A stretch of 64,000 nt of DNA from Tritrichomonas musculus (lineage: Eukaryota; Parabasalia; Tritrichomonadida; Tritrichomonadidae). The notes beneath the pieces were generated by a model. The model was not told where the DNA came from, ran no database searches, and was given only the letters and a program-made list of their open reading frames with translations. The translations under genes and the position numbers were made by a program. This document shows, one piece after another, positions 1-10,542 of the stretch (positions within the stretch are counted from its first letter, which is position 1; the number at the start of each line of letters is the position of its first letter). The stretch lies in assembly GCA_039105265.1 (NCBI GenBank), contig JAPFFF010000001.1:1488001-1552000 (forward strand), in the 5' to 3' direction.

Positions 1-3000
1 ACTTTTATTGAATCGCAATGATATTTGTTCAATAAAAGATCATTATAAATATCTAGCATATCATTTGTATAAAATACGGTTAATCCATCATCACCAACAA
101 AATCAACAACTTGGTCAATTGTATTTTTTATCATTCCACCTTCAATAAATATAGATTTAAGTAATTGCAATGATTTATCAGATAATTTACAATTATTTTG
201 GTGATCTCTTACTTCATTTAAAAGATATATAAAATCTTCATCAGCATCTTTTTGCCGTTGGTTTATATCAAGTGTAGCAAATTGGAAAGAATCAAAATTT
301 TCCATTGACATGAACATATTTTTTGCTTCATCAATATCTGATAAACATGTTTTTAATACCGCTGGTACCTGAGCTAAATCACCTGTTAAAATTAATTTTA
401 AGCCTCCAAAAGGAACATCCTTTGAATTTCCATATTTTTCAATCATTAGATAACGAAGTTTTTTATCAATAACATCGAAAACCTTTTTGCTTAACATTGT
501 AATTTCATCAATAAATAAAAATTTCATATTGGTCAATGCTTTTCCCTGAACATCTGAAAGTGTTAATCCACAGCACAAATCATCGTCTTTTGAAAATAAA
601 GAGAATAAAGAATGAAGAGTACGTCCATGGATTAACGCTGCCGCAATTCCTGTAGATGCAGTAACGCCATAAGGAATATTATTGAATCTAAAATACGCCA
701 TTAAAGTTTTAATCAAGAATGATTTTCCTGTTCCTGCTTTTCCAAGAATGCAGTAATTTGTAATTAAATGAATTTCTGTAATGATTTTATCGACAATTGC
801 TTTTTGTTGTTCGTTTAAAAGTGGATAATTTGATTCAAAAAGATTCTTTGACTCTTCTTTTTCCTTTTCTGTGAAATCAATGCATATATATTTTTTTAAA
901 ATGTCATTTGAAACATCAAAAGAATTTCTTGAAACAGGTTTCTCTTCCATTAAAACTGATTTAATGTCATTAATATATTGCATGCAAAGTTCAACTCTAT
1001 CTTTTATTCTTTGAATTGGAGGTCGATAATTGTTTAAAACTTTCAATAAATCAGATGTATCTACTCCTTGGTTCATAAAATTTGAAATCATCTTCTTTAA
1101 ATGCGTTTCTGTATATCTGAGCAATTGAATATGATATATTAAATATAATCCTATTCCAGGATTTATTTCTGGGAAGAAAGGTTTACATAATCCATGATAC
1201 TTAATTGCATCCAATGGATCGGAGAAGCTTAGCATCATATCCTCTTCACTTCTCCAGCAACCTGATATTAATAAATAATGATAATAAAAATTTACCTCTT
1301 GCTGGAAGAAATCAAAGTTCTTAAAAGTAACTATTCTTGGATTTGCCAACTTCTTTATTTTTAAGCGAGTTGCATTGGGCAATCTTTCGCTTTTATAAAG
1401 AAAACCTAATTCAATTGACATATCCAAATTTAGATTCTCTAATTCCCACTTTGATCCTGGGGCCAAAGAATTTTTGGGGCGAGCTAATGTGTTTTTAGCT
1501 GGTGGTTCAATTATTCTTAAATTTCCTGCTGAATTAATGTCATATAATGAAAAATACTCTAAAATTGTTAATCTATCTAAATAACTTGGTCTATTAAAGT
1601 ATTTTTCAATTATGTCGATCTGTTTTTGTTTTCCATTTTTGTTAGCTTTTGCTGTTCGTAATGATGGCGGAACTGTGTCTATAAAGATAGAACCAATATC
1701 TTTTTCTGAAAAAGTAAATGAAAATATTCTTGCAACTGCTTCTTCAACTGAAACAACTCTTGCTCTAAATCTTAGTTTATCGTCAATTTTTTTGCCATCA
1801 ATTATCATATTTGGCTCAGGTTTGAAATTGTATTTTAAGACGTAATTAATTCCATTGGTAGAGCCAAATGGCAACTCTTCTGATCTCAGAACATTAACAT
1901 GAGTATGAGAATTTGTTTGTGCAATTAATAAAGGACAAAAATCAACTGTTCTATCGTTTTTTTCATCTCTTTTCAATTCAAGAAATCCTTCATCATTATA
2001 ATGTGTGAAAAGTACTGGCTTTTTTGGGAAATTGAATCTACAAACTCTCCCTTTTTTGAAACAACCAACGCAGTTATGTATCATATATCCTTTTATTTTT
2101 GAATGTAATTCTGTACAAAATTCCTGAGGCAATTCAGCAAAAATATTCTTATCTATTTGTTCAATATTCAGCATGTTTTCAAGCCATATTAATGAATGAA
2201 CATGTGGTGCACCTCTTCCTTGAAATTCCAGCCTCCAAAAAAAATGGGTGCAATTTCCCAATCCAGCAGAATTGAATAAATTATTAAATCCATTTTTAAA
2301 TACTTCCTTGAATCTATATTTCCAAAACATCATTTCTTCCACAGGAGCAAATTGAATCAGGAATTTATATTTTTCATTGGTGTATTTCATATAATTATTA
2401 TCAATGAATGACTTGACTTCTTCCCATTTATTGTTAAATGTCAATGTTAGCATTAAATCTGGAGGTCCAAATTGCTCTATCATTGCACTTACTTCAGTGC
2501 TTTTTTGCAACCAATATAAGTGAAAGGAAGGATCTCTTGAGTTGATTTTAAAATCATTTCCTATACCTGTTTCATCATTTGGCCTCTGAACACGAACTTT
2601 TTGAACACAATGCTGATAGGTTAAACTTTCATCTCTAACAATTATATCAAAAATATAGAGAATCATTGAACATGCAACTAAACCAATTCTAAAATATTGA
2701 ATTGATAATAGTTTTTTAGCTTTCTCTCGGAATGTTTTCCCCTCTATTGGTGGAATAGGTCCATTTGGAAATAATATAGGAAACATTAAAGCTAGAGCTT
2801 CTTCAAAGGTTACATATAAGGTTTTAACTCCATCCTTTTGTGATTCAACCGCGACTCTAATTAATTTAACCCCGTTAATTCTTTTAAACATATAATTATT
2901 ATTATCATATTGATCTGTTATTACAATTCCACTTTTTGATCTGAAATTATCTATTACGGTGAATATCCAATCATTTAAATTTTCTTGACTTTTTGGAGGA

Positions 3001-4763
3001 ATGAAATCGGCATATAAGGGATTGTTTTCTTTTAAATAATCGAATAATAATGCGACATCATCTTTAATATCATTTAATGTATTTGGCAATTTTTCAACAT
3101 TATTTGATAAAAGAATAAATCCAGAATCAATTCGCCTTATTTTTGAATAAGTTGTGCCATATAATTTTCCTGAGGATGTACCCATATTTTTGTATTTGAT
3201 ATTACCTCCAAGATAAATCAATGATAAGTTTTGATTTATATAGTCTGTCTTATGGAAATCCATTTCTTTGATAAAATTTGGAATTTTACGAACATACTCT
3301 TTTAAAATATTTAAATTATTATCAACTTCATATTCAACATATTTTTCTTGAGGAATACGTTCTAACGATAAAATCGGTTTAGGCAAATTTTGAATAAAGT
3401 CATTGTTGTAAAATAAACTTTTTGCGAAATTAAATTCAAAAATTGATATGTTTCCATAGTACAATAATTCGATAAATCTTCCATCTAATGGAATAGCATA
3501 ATTGTGAATATGATAATTAAAAATATTGTTAACAACATTATTTTTTTGAAAATTTATTTGGAGTTTTTTTGCTATTTTGACAAAAGTTGGGAAATTTTCA
3601 CGATTTAAAATTCCATAATAATTATGTAGTTGACTAAATTCATAAATATCATCGTTGCTTATTTTAAAATATTGTAAAAACAGATCATAACTGAAATCAT
3701 TTGTATTTTTGACATAATTATATAAAATTGGATGAAAAGGTAAGAAATAACTTACAAATAGTAAAGATAATTCATTTTCTATTAAAGGCAAATCTATATC
3801 CTCTAATATAAATTTATTTTTTTTTTGACATATAAAACCATAATAATTTATACTATCTGTGTCCGTTTTTATATTTTCTAAAGGAGATGAAATGAAAGTA
3901 TCACTGTCATATTCAAATGAACAATCAGATATTTCTTCATCTGTATTTTGAATATAAATATCTGACGATTGAGATATATTTTCAATAGAACATTGAAATA
4001 TATTATCAAAAATTGATGTATCGTCATAAAAAGTTTCTTTGATGTAAATCACACAATTTTTTTCAAAATTATCAACTGAATTAAAAAATGTATCATTATC
4101 ATCAAACAAAGTTATCTTTGAATCATTAAATAAGAGCCAAAAATTTTTTGAACGTAAAGCAAATACCCAATGTGATATATTTCTCTTAAATAAAAAAAAA
4201 CCTTTTAATTTATAATTAAAAAAATTGTCATCACTGTCAGATATATTTATCATATCCTCAGGAATAAAGTTTTTTGGATTTTGAATTTCAAAAACTGCAA
4301 TAATTGGAATTGAAAATATAAAATCTGCAAAAATTCTTGATGTTTCAATAAAATTTTGATTTAAATTTTTATCTTTATCGTATTTAATGGTGTAATGTGA
4401 TTTGAAAACACAATCCTCATTATTTGCATTCAAAATTTTAAAATCGATATAATTTTGATCATAATTTCCAATTCTCTTTTTAAATAAATCAATAAAAAAA
4501 TCTAATATTTCTATAATGTTATCGTTATTTGTATCAACATTTAGATTTATGTACAATTCGGCAGGATCAATTATTTGAGAAAAATTGACATTGTTTCTTG
4601 AATTTTCAAAATATTGAATAAAAAAATTTTTTATATAAAAAAATTTGTCGTCTGTTTGAAAATCATTTTTGAGAACAAAATCTTTGAATTTTGATAATCG
4701 AACAATAAATTGTAAAATTGTTGAATAGCCACACGAGTGTCCTAAATTTGCTATGCCAGACAT
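1..4763 (-). CDS. Helitron Rep/helicase with N-terminal USP-like (C19) domain; C-terminus beyond the window
   Basis: This is a continuous frame from ATG at 4763 to the window edge, about 1587 codons. The protein starts with a ubiquitin-specific-protease signature: GIANLGHSCGYSTILQ, with Cys11 in the nucleophile position. A His box follows at SHWVFALRS (His198), then FNDSK (Asn213/Asp214). Next comes a Helitron replication initiator: a PPDLMLTLTFN strand near residue 764, the HUH motif PHVHSLIW (His854/His856), and the two-tyrosine motif YVLKY (Tyr974, Tyr978). A Pif1-type SF1 helicase follows, with Walker A GKAGTGKS from 1341 and Walker B FIDEITML (Asp1419-Glu1420). In Helitrons, Rep nicks and joins DNA for rolling-circle transposition and the helicase unwinds it. 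All motifs lie in one frame and I saw no internal stop, so the element may be recently active. OTU proteases are known in some Helitrons; a USP-type fusion is not one I recognise. Confidence 0.9.
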   Translation of the reverse strand, partial: MSGIANLGHSCGYSTILQFIVRLSKFKDFVLKNDFQTDDKFFYIKNFFIQYFENSRNNVNFSQIIDPAELYINLNVDTNNDNIIEILDFFIDLFKKRIGNYDQNYIDFKILNANNEDCVFKSHYTIKYDKDKNLNQNFIETSRIFADFIFSIPIIAVFEIQNPKNFIPEDMINISDSDDNFFNYKLKGFFLFKRNISHWVFALRSKNFWLLFNDSKITLFDDNDTFFNSVDNFEKNCVIYIKETFYDDTSIFDNIFQCSIENISQSSDIYIQNTDEEISDCSFEYDSDTFISSPLENIKTDTDSINYYGFICQKKNKFILEDIDLPLIENELSLLFVSYFLPFHPILYNYVKNTNDFSYDLFLQYFKISNDDIYEFSQLHNYYGILNRENFPTFVKIAKKLQINFQKNNVVNNIFNYHIHNYAIPLDGRFIELLYYGNISIFEFNFAKSLFYNNDFIQNLPKPILSLERIPQEKYVEYEVDNNLNILKEYVRKIPNFIKEMDFHKTDYINQNLSLIYLGGNIKYKNMGTSSGKLYGTTYSKIRRIDSGFILLSNNVEKLPNTLNDIKDDVALLFDYLKENNPLYADFIPPKSQENLNDWIFTVIDNFRSKSGIVITDQYDNNNYMFKRINGVKLIRVAVESQKDGVKTLYVTFEEALALMFPILFPNGPIPPIEGKTFREKAKKLLSIQYFRIGLVACSMILYIFDIIVRDESLTYQHCVQKVRVQRPNDETGIGNDFKINSRDPSFHLYWLQKSTEVSAMIEQFGPPDLMLTLTFNNKWEEVKSFIDNNYMKYTNEKYKFLIQFAPVEEMMFWKYRFKEVFKNGFNNLFNSAGLGNCTHFFWRLEFQGRGAPHVHSLIWLENMLNIEQIDKNIFAELPQEFCTELHSKIKGYMIHNCVGCFKKGRVCRFNFPKKPVLFTHYNDEGFLELKRDEKNDRTVDFCPLLIAQTNSHTHVNVLRSEELPFGSTNGINYVLKYNFKPEPNMIIDGKKIDDKLRFRARVVSVEEAVARIFSFTFSEKDIGSIFIDTVPPSLRTAKANKNGKQKQIDIIEKYFNRPSYLDRLTILEYFSLYDINSAGNLRIIEPPAKNTLARPKNSLAPGSKWELENLNLDMSIELGFLYKSERLPNATRLKIKKLANPRIVTFKNFDFFQQEVNFYYHYLLISGCWRSEEDMMLSFSDPLDAIKYHGLCKPFFPEINPGIGLYLIYHIQLLRYTETHLKKMISNFMNQGVDTSDLLKVLNNYRPPIQRIKDRVELCMQYINDIKSVLMEEKPVSRNSFDVSNDILKKYICIDFTEKEKEESKNLFESNYPLLNEQQKAIVDKIITEIHLITNYCILGKAGTGKSFLIKTLMAYFRFNNIPYGVTASTGIAAALIHGRTLHSLFSLFSKDDDLCCGLTLSDVQGKALTNMKFLFIDEITMLSKKVFDVIDKKLRYLMIEKYGNSKDVPFGGLKLILTGDLAQVPAVLKTCLSDIDEAKNMFMSMENFDSFQFATLDINQRQKDADEDFIYLLNEVRDHQNNCKLSDKSLQLLKSIFIEGGMIKNTIDQVVDFVGDDGLTVFYTNDMLDIYNDLLLNKYHCDSIK

Positions 4764-5885
4764 CTATTTAAGTGATGTAAAAAAATGTTTTTCAATAACC
4801 GTTTAATATTCAAAATACGAAGGCCATTTATCAATTCAAAAAAAAAAAAAAAAAAAAAAAAAAATAAAATTAAATAAAATAAAAGGTGTTTTTTAATTAT
4901 AGTAGTGTCTATAAGTGGCCACGATCTCAATTAAGTGGCTACGGTGTCAGATTAATTCAAAAAGTTTATATAAGATTTTAATTCAAAAAGATTTAAAAAT
5001 GAAAAATAAAATAGCAAAAATATACAATTTCTATCAATATTCGTGATTAACTAATAATCATTAGAGATCAATTAACTTATTTATTAATCTTTTACATTGT
5101 ATAATCAAGAATCAATATCTTAATTTTTACTAATACAATCAAAACAAAAGTTTGATCTAACTTATCATTATTTCTTTCTAATCTTTTAGATCGATATTTA
5201 GTAATTATTAGAGGGTAATGTTTCTTTGAATCAAATATGTTTTCTTGATCTTCTCTCTAAGTTTGGAAATTCAAATTTCCCAATTGCACATTATATATTA
5301 TTATATAATATGCAATTGCATTTACAGGATGTAAGTGGATTATATCATGCCGTGAATCTTTTTATCCAGTAAATGATTTTTTTTTTTTTTTTTGCCTTGT
5401 CAAGAGGCATAAGAGCATTATATAACAAAAAAGATATGAAGTGTTATTTTGGTTTATGAAACTTTTTGATAATAAAACTATGTAAATATTGTATTGACCA
5501 AATTATATTCAAAAAGTTTAGTAATGAATAATATAAAATTAACCCACTTTTTTCTTTGCAAAAATTTAATAGATATCAAATGTAATATCCATTTTTAAAA
5601 TAAATAACATTAAAGCAATTTAAGTTAATATTCAAAATATTTAATGAATAAGGAGTAGCCACTTTTTGAAATAATAATTTCAGTTTTAATACAAAAGGTT
5701 AAACTTTTTAAATAAAATTATCTTCTTTTTTTTAGAAAATTTATTTAATAAATTAGAATATATATATATATATATATATAATAAATATTATAATTAAAAT
5801 AAAAAAATAATTAAAAAATAAAAATAAATAAACATATATATATATATATTAAAAGAATGAAAATAAAATAAAATAAAATATTATT
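4764..5885. other. AT-rich spacer downstream of the Helitron gene start
   Basis: No supported gene lies here. It holds a long A tract (about 4839-4863), an AT dinucleotide run near 5757-5780, and two GTGGC-containing blocks near 4913-4942. It also contains the degenerate gene-like repeat listed at 5217-5460. The Helitron 5' end should lie somewhere to the right of 4763, but I could not identify it. Confidence 0.6.
5217..5460 (+). pseudogene. Degenerate gene-like fragment, copy 1
   Basis: A 51-codon open stretch (5217-5369) reads with the composition of a real protein, including QICFLDLLSKFGN and a weakly ankyrin-like LYNMQLHLQDVSGLYHAV. It stops, and a second open stretch further on reads as a short tail ending KKDMKCYFGL. 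A similar pair (QICYLDLL, then IKDMK) occurs at 6465-6720, and the tail occurs again at 10031-10070. I read these as decayed copies of one gene or repeat family. The protein family is not identified; ankyrin repeats are a guess. Confidence 0.3.
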
Positions 5886-6212
5886 TTATTGAGTTGCATT
5901 TTTTAATTCATTTATTTTATCACCAAAAAATCCCATTTTCGAAATAGTGATATAATTATGATTTGAATCCATATTTGGAAAATGTTTTGTTATTTGAGCC
6001 AGGCTACAAATTGTGGTTAATTTAAACCGTATATCAAATGCAAATAATTGATAAACATCCAAATCTGTTTCTAAAAAAAAAATATTCAAATCGATTAAGA
6101 TATTTTTTTCATCATCAAAAGAAACACCATTGTAGTAGTTACCATTATTTGCTTTTAATGCTTCGTAAATAATTTCTGAAGCTTTTTTTATTTGTTCTTC
6201 AAAAATATCCAT
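5886..6212 (-). CDS. Hypothetical 108-aa protein
   Basis: The ORF runs from ATG at 6212 to a stop at 5886. The protein begins MDIFEEQIKKASEII, is mixed acidic/hydrophobic, and has no signal peptide, membrane segment or motif I recognise. A middle section alternates hydrophobic residues (NILIDLNIFFLETDLDVYQLFAF) and could form a small alpha/beta fold. It lies on the same strand as the Helitron Rep/helicase gene and 1.1 kb upstream of that gene's start, so it may be a Helitron-borne accessory gene, or a small unrelated gene. Codon composition looks more protein-like than the surrounding spacer, but homology would be needed to confirm it is real. Confidence 0.4.
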   Translation of the reverse strand: MDIFEEQIKKASEIIYEALKANNGNYYNGVSFDDEKNILIDLNIFFLETDLDVYQLFAFDIRFKLTTICSLAQITKHFPNMDSNHNYITISKMGFFGDKINELKNATQ

Positions 6213-6464
6213 TTAAAAAAAAAGTTTAACTTTTTCTATAAGTTCTAACAAAATTAAATTTTTGAAAGTTCTCCTTTCAAAATTAAAAGATTAAAATCAA
6301 TGAGTTTTCACAAAAATATATGCATAAATATCATCTTTAAAAAAGAGTAAAATAATAAAGAAAATTAAAAGGTGTTTTTTTTATTAACATATAAATCATT
6401 TATAATAACAATAAACTTTTTTTTATAAAATTGCAAATAAAAGTAATATTGAAAGTAAAAATAT

Positions 6465-6720
6465 TACAAATATGTTATCTTGATCTTCTTCTGTTGAATC
6501 TTGATCCTCTTCTGTTTGGATCATTGATCTTCTTCTATGGTTTACTATGATCATCAGTTAAATTGTGGCGTTTTATAAACTTTTAAAACTATCAGGTACT
6601 TCATTTTTTGTCTATGATGTTTTTGAAATGCTCTTTTTTCGCTTGGCCAGGGCAGAAAATAGAGAATATCAAATCAAAGATATGAAGTGATTTTTTTTCA
6701 TCCACCTTTTCGCTCTCAAA
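6465..6720 (+). pseudogene. Degenerate gene-like fragment, copy 2
   Basis: This region contains QICYLDLLLLN near 6475-6510, then after a broken section LARAENREYQIKDMK ending in a stop near 6690. It parallels copy 1 at 5217-5460. Its 3' part runs into the 216-bp direct repeat that flanks the satellite array. No intact protein remains and the family is not identified. Confidence 0.3.
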
Positions 6721-6873
6721 AAGTTAAAAAATATTAGATTTTAATCATTTTTGAATAAAAACTCTTTATATATTAGAGATAGGATTTTTTTAATGATAGA
6801 TTTGATATACTGATATTATTCTGATTTTTTTAAGCCTATGTTCAAAATGAACTCTTAAATATATATAGGATAA
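6657..6873 (+). repeat. Left copy of a 216-bp direct repeat flanking the satellite
   Basis: The sequence from AAATAGAGAATATCAAATC to TATAGGATAA is repeated at 10031-10246 in the same orientation with only a few differences by eye. The left copy is separated from the array by about 80 bp of A-rich DNA; the right copy abuts the array directly. Confidence 0.9.
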
Positions 6874-6952
6874 TGTAAAAAAAAAAAAAACATTTTGAAC
6901 AAATAAAAACTAAAAGAAAAATAATATAAATAAAAAAATATTTAAAACTTTT

Positions 6953-9900
6953 AGTTGCAGGTGGAAGTTTAATTCGCGTAAATAGTTCCAACTGCAACTA
7001 AGTTGCGATAGCTGCAGGTGGAAGTTTGAAATGGTACATTTAAGTAATTACTTCCACCTAAAGCTATCGCAGTTTAGCTGCAGGTGGAAGTTTAATTCGC
7101 GTAATTAGTTCCAACTGCAGCTAAACTGCGATAGCTGCAGGTGGAAGTTTGAAATGGTACATTTAAGTAATTACTTCCACCTTTAGCTATCGCAGCTCAG
7201 CCGCAGGTGGAAAATTGGTTTCCTTATTTCTTTACTTCCACCTGCAGCTGAGAAGCGATAGCCGCAGGTGGAAGGCTAAATTGGTAAATAGTGATTTTCC
7301 ACCTGCAGCTGTCGCAGCTCAGCCGCAGGTGGAAGGCTAAATTGGTAAATAGTAATTTTCCACCTGCAGCTGTCGCAGCTCAGCCGCAGGTGGAAGGTTA
7401 AATTGGTAAATAGTGATTTTCCACCTGCAGCTGTCGCAGCTCAGCCGCAGGTGGAAGGCTAAATTGGTAAATAGTAATTTTCCACCTGCAGCTGTCGCAG
7501 CTCAGCCGCAGGTGGAAGGCTAAATTGGAAAATAGTAATTTTCCACCTGCAGCTGTCGCAGCTCAGCCGCAGGTGGAAGGCTAAATTGGTAAATAGTAAT
7601 TTTCCACCTGCAGCTGTCGCAGCTCAGCCGCAGGTGGAAAATTGGTTTCCTTATTTCTTTACTTTCACCTGCAGCTGAGAAGCGATAGCCGCAGGTGGAA
7701 GGCTAAATTGGTAAATAGTAATTTTCCACCTGCAGCTGTCGCAGCTCAGCCGCAGGTGGAAGGTTAAATTGGTAAATAGTAATTTTCCACCTGCAGCTGT
7801 CGCAGCTCAGCCGCAGGTGGAAAATTGGTTTCCTTATTTCTTTACTTTCACCTGCAGCTGAGAAGCGATAGCTGCAGGTGGAAGGCTAAATTGGTAAATA
7901 GTGATTTTCCACCTGCAGCTGTCGCAGCTCAGCCGCAGGTGGAAGGCTAAATTGGTAAATAGTGATTTTCCACCTGCAGCTGTCGCAGCTCAGCCGCAGG
8001 TGGAAAATTGGTTTCCTTATTTCTTTACTTCCACCTGCAGCTGAGAAGCGATAGCCGCAGGTGGAAGGCTAAATTGGTAAATAGTGATTTTCCACCTGCA
8101 GCTGTCGCAGCTCAGCCGCAGGTGGAAGGCTAAATTGGTAAATAGTAATTTTCCACCTGCAGCTGTCGCAGCTCAGCCGCAGGTGGAAGGCTAAATTGGT
8201 AAATAGTAATTTTCCACCTGCAGCTGTCGCAGCTCAGCCGCAGGTGGAAAATTGGTTTCCTTATTTCTTTACTTCCACCTGCAGCTGAGAAGCGATAGCC
8301 GCAGGTGGAAGGCTAAATTGGTAAATAGTAATTTTCCACCTGCAGCTGTCGCAGCTCAGCCGCAGGTGGAAAATTGGTTTCCTTATTTCTTTACTTTCAC
8401 CTGCAGCTGAGAAGCGATAGCCGCAGGTGGAAGGCTAAATTGGTAAATAGTGATTTTCCACCTGCAGCTGTCGCAGCTCAGCCGCAGGTGGAAGGCTAAA
8501 TTGGTAAATAGTAATTTTCCACCTGCAGCTGTCGCAGCTCAGCCGCAGGTGGAAGGCTAAATTGGTAAATAGTAATTTTCCACCTGCAGCTGTCGCAGCT
8601 CAGCCGCAGGTGGAAAATTGGTTTCCTTATTTCTTTACTTTCACCTGCAGCTGAGAAGCGATAGCCGCAGGTGGAAGGCTAAATTGGTAAATAGTAATTT
8701 TCCACCTGCAGCTGTCGCAGCTCAGCTGCAGGTGGAAGGCTAAATTGGTAAATAGTAATTTTCCACCTGCAGCTGTCGCAGCTCAGCCGCAGGTGGAAAA
8801 TTGGTTTCCTTATTTCTTTACTTCCACCTGCAGCTGAGAAGCGATAGCCGCAGGTGGAAGGCTAAATTGGTAAATAGTAATTTTCCACCTGCAGCTGTCG
8901 CAGCTCAGCCGCAGGTGGAAAATTGGTTTCCTTATTTCTTTACTTTCACCTGCAGCTGAGAAGCGATAGCCGCAGGTGGAAGGCTAAATTGGTAAATAGT
9001 GATTTTCCACCTGCAGCTGTCGCAGCTCAGCCGCAGGTGGAAGGCTAAATTGGTAAATAGTAATTTTCCACCTGCAGCTGTCGCAGCTCAGCCGCAGGTG
9101 GAAGGCTAAATTGGTAAATAGTAATTTTCCACCTGCAGCTGTCGCAGCTCAGCCGCAGGTGGAAAATTGGTTTCCTTATTTCTTTACTTTCACCTGCAGC
9201 TGAGAAGCGATAGCCGCAGGTGGAAGGCTAAATTGGTAAATAGTAATTTTCCACCTGCAGCTGTCGCAGCTCAGCTGCAGGTGGAAGGCTAAATTGGTAA
9301 ATAGTAATTTTCCACCTGCAGCTGTCGCAGCTCAGCCGCAGGTGGAAAATTGGTTTCCTTATTTCTTTACTTTCACCTGCAGCTGAGAAGCGATAGCCGC
9401 AGGTGGAAGGCTAAATTGGTAAATAGTGATTTTCCACCTGCAGCTGTCGCAGCTCAGCCGCAGGTGGAAGGCTAAATTGGTAAATAGTAATTTTCCACCT
9501 GCAGCTGTCGCAGCTCAGCCGCAGGTGGAAAATTGGTTTCCTTATTTCTTTACTTTCACCTGCAGCTGAGAAGCGATAGCTGCAGGTGGAAGGCTAAATT
9601 GGTAAATAGTGATTTTCCACCTGCAGCTGTCGCAGCTCAGCCGCAGGTGGAAGGCTAAATTGGTAAATAGTGATTTTCCACCTGCAGCTGTCGCAGCTCA
9701 GCCGCAGGTGGAAAATTGGTTTCCTTATTTCTTTACTTCCACCTGCAGCTGAGAAGCGATAGCCGCAGGTGGAAGGCTAAATTGGTAAATAGTAATTTTC
9801 CACCTGCAGCTGTCGCAGCTCAGCCGCAGGTGGAAGGCTAAATTGGTAAATAGTAATTTTCCACCTGCAGCTGTCGCAGCTCAGCCGCAGGTGGAAGGCT

Positions 9901-10036
9901 AAATTGGTAAATAGTAATTTTCCACCTGCAGCTGTCGCAGCTCAGCCGCAGGTGGAAAATTGGTTTCCTTATTTCTTTACTTCCACCTGCAGCTGAGAAG
10001 CGATAGCCGCAGGTGGAAGGCTAAATTGGTAAATAG
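6953..10036. repeat. Satellite array of 61-bp palindromic units, types A and B
   Basis: A 3.1-kb tandem array. After four or five diverged units at the left (6953-7199), it settles into a strict 61-bp period from 7200 to 10005: 46 full units and one partial. Type A has GCCGCAGGTGGAAGG...TTTCCACCTGCAGCTG with a TCGCAGCTCA tail. Type B has GCAGGTGGAAAATTGG...TTCACCTGCAGCTGAG with an AAGCGATA tail. I count 32 A and 14 B; B never follows B. Each unit carries an inverted pair GCAGGTGGAAA/TTTCCACCTGC that can form a hairpin. The array is much richer in G+C than its surroundings. Confidence 0.95.
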
Positions 10037-10246
10037 AGAATATCAAATCAAAGATATGAAGTGATTTTTTTTCATCCACCTTTTCACTCTCAAAAAGTTA
10101 AAAAATATTATATTTTAATCATTTTTGAATAAAAACTCTTTATATATTAGAGATAGGATTTTTTTAATGATAGATTTGATATACTGATATTATTCTGATT
10201 TTTTTAAGCCTATGTTCAAAATGAACTCTTATTATATATAGGATAA
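10031..10246 (+). repeat. Right copy of the 216-bp direct repeat
   Basis: This matches 6657-6873 in the same orientation. The last array unit ends within GGTAAATAG, and AAATAG is also the first hexamer of the repeat, so the junction has 6 bp of shared sequence. Confidence 0.9.
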
Positions 10247-10542
10247 AGTTGGATTATCTCAAGTTTTTGAATGAACCTTAAAAAAAATTGAGTAAATTTG
10301 AGATAAAAAGTTCAAAATTTTAAAAAATGAAAGGGAAAAAATATGTCAGAGAAATTTGAAAGGAAAAAAGGTGGTCTGCCTTTTGTTTTTAAGTTTACTC
10401 TAGCGATTGATTACACATAATTATTATTACAGTACACAAACCAGAAAAATACTAATACTCAAAATTTTGACATTTACTACAAATAAAAATAATTAAAAAA
10501 AAAAAAAAAAAAAAAAAATTACAAAATTAGTTAATTTCTCTT

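Noticed and set aside
1612-1845. 77-codon plus-strand ORF inside the Helitron gene
   Set aside because: It is the reverse complement shadow of the Rep domain coding sequence.
6953-10036. CRISPR-like regular array
   Set aside because: The units are contiguous 61-bp tandem repeats without unique spacers, in a eukaryotic context; this is a satellite.
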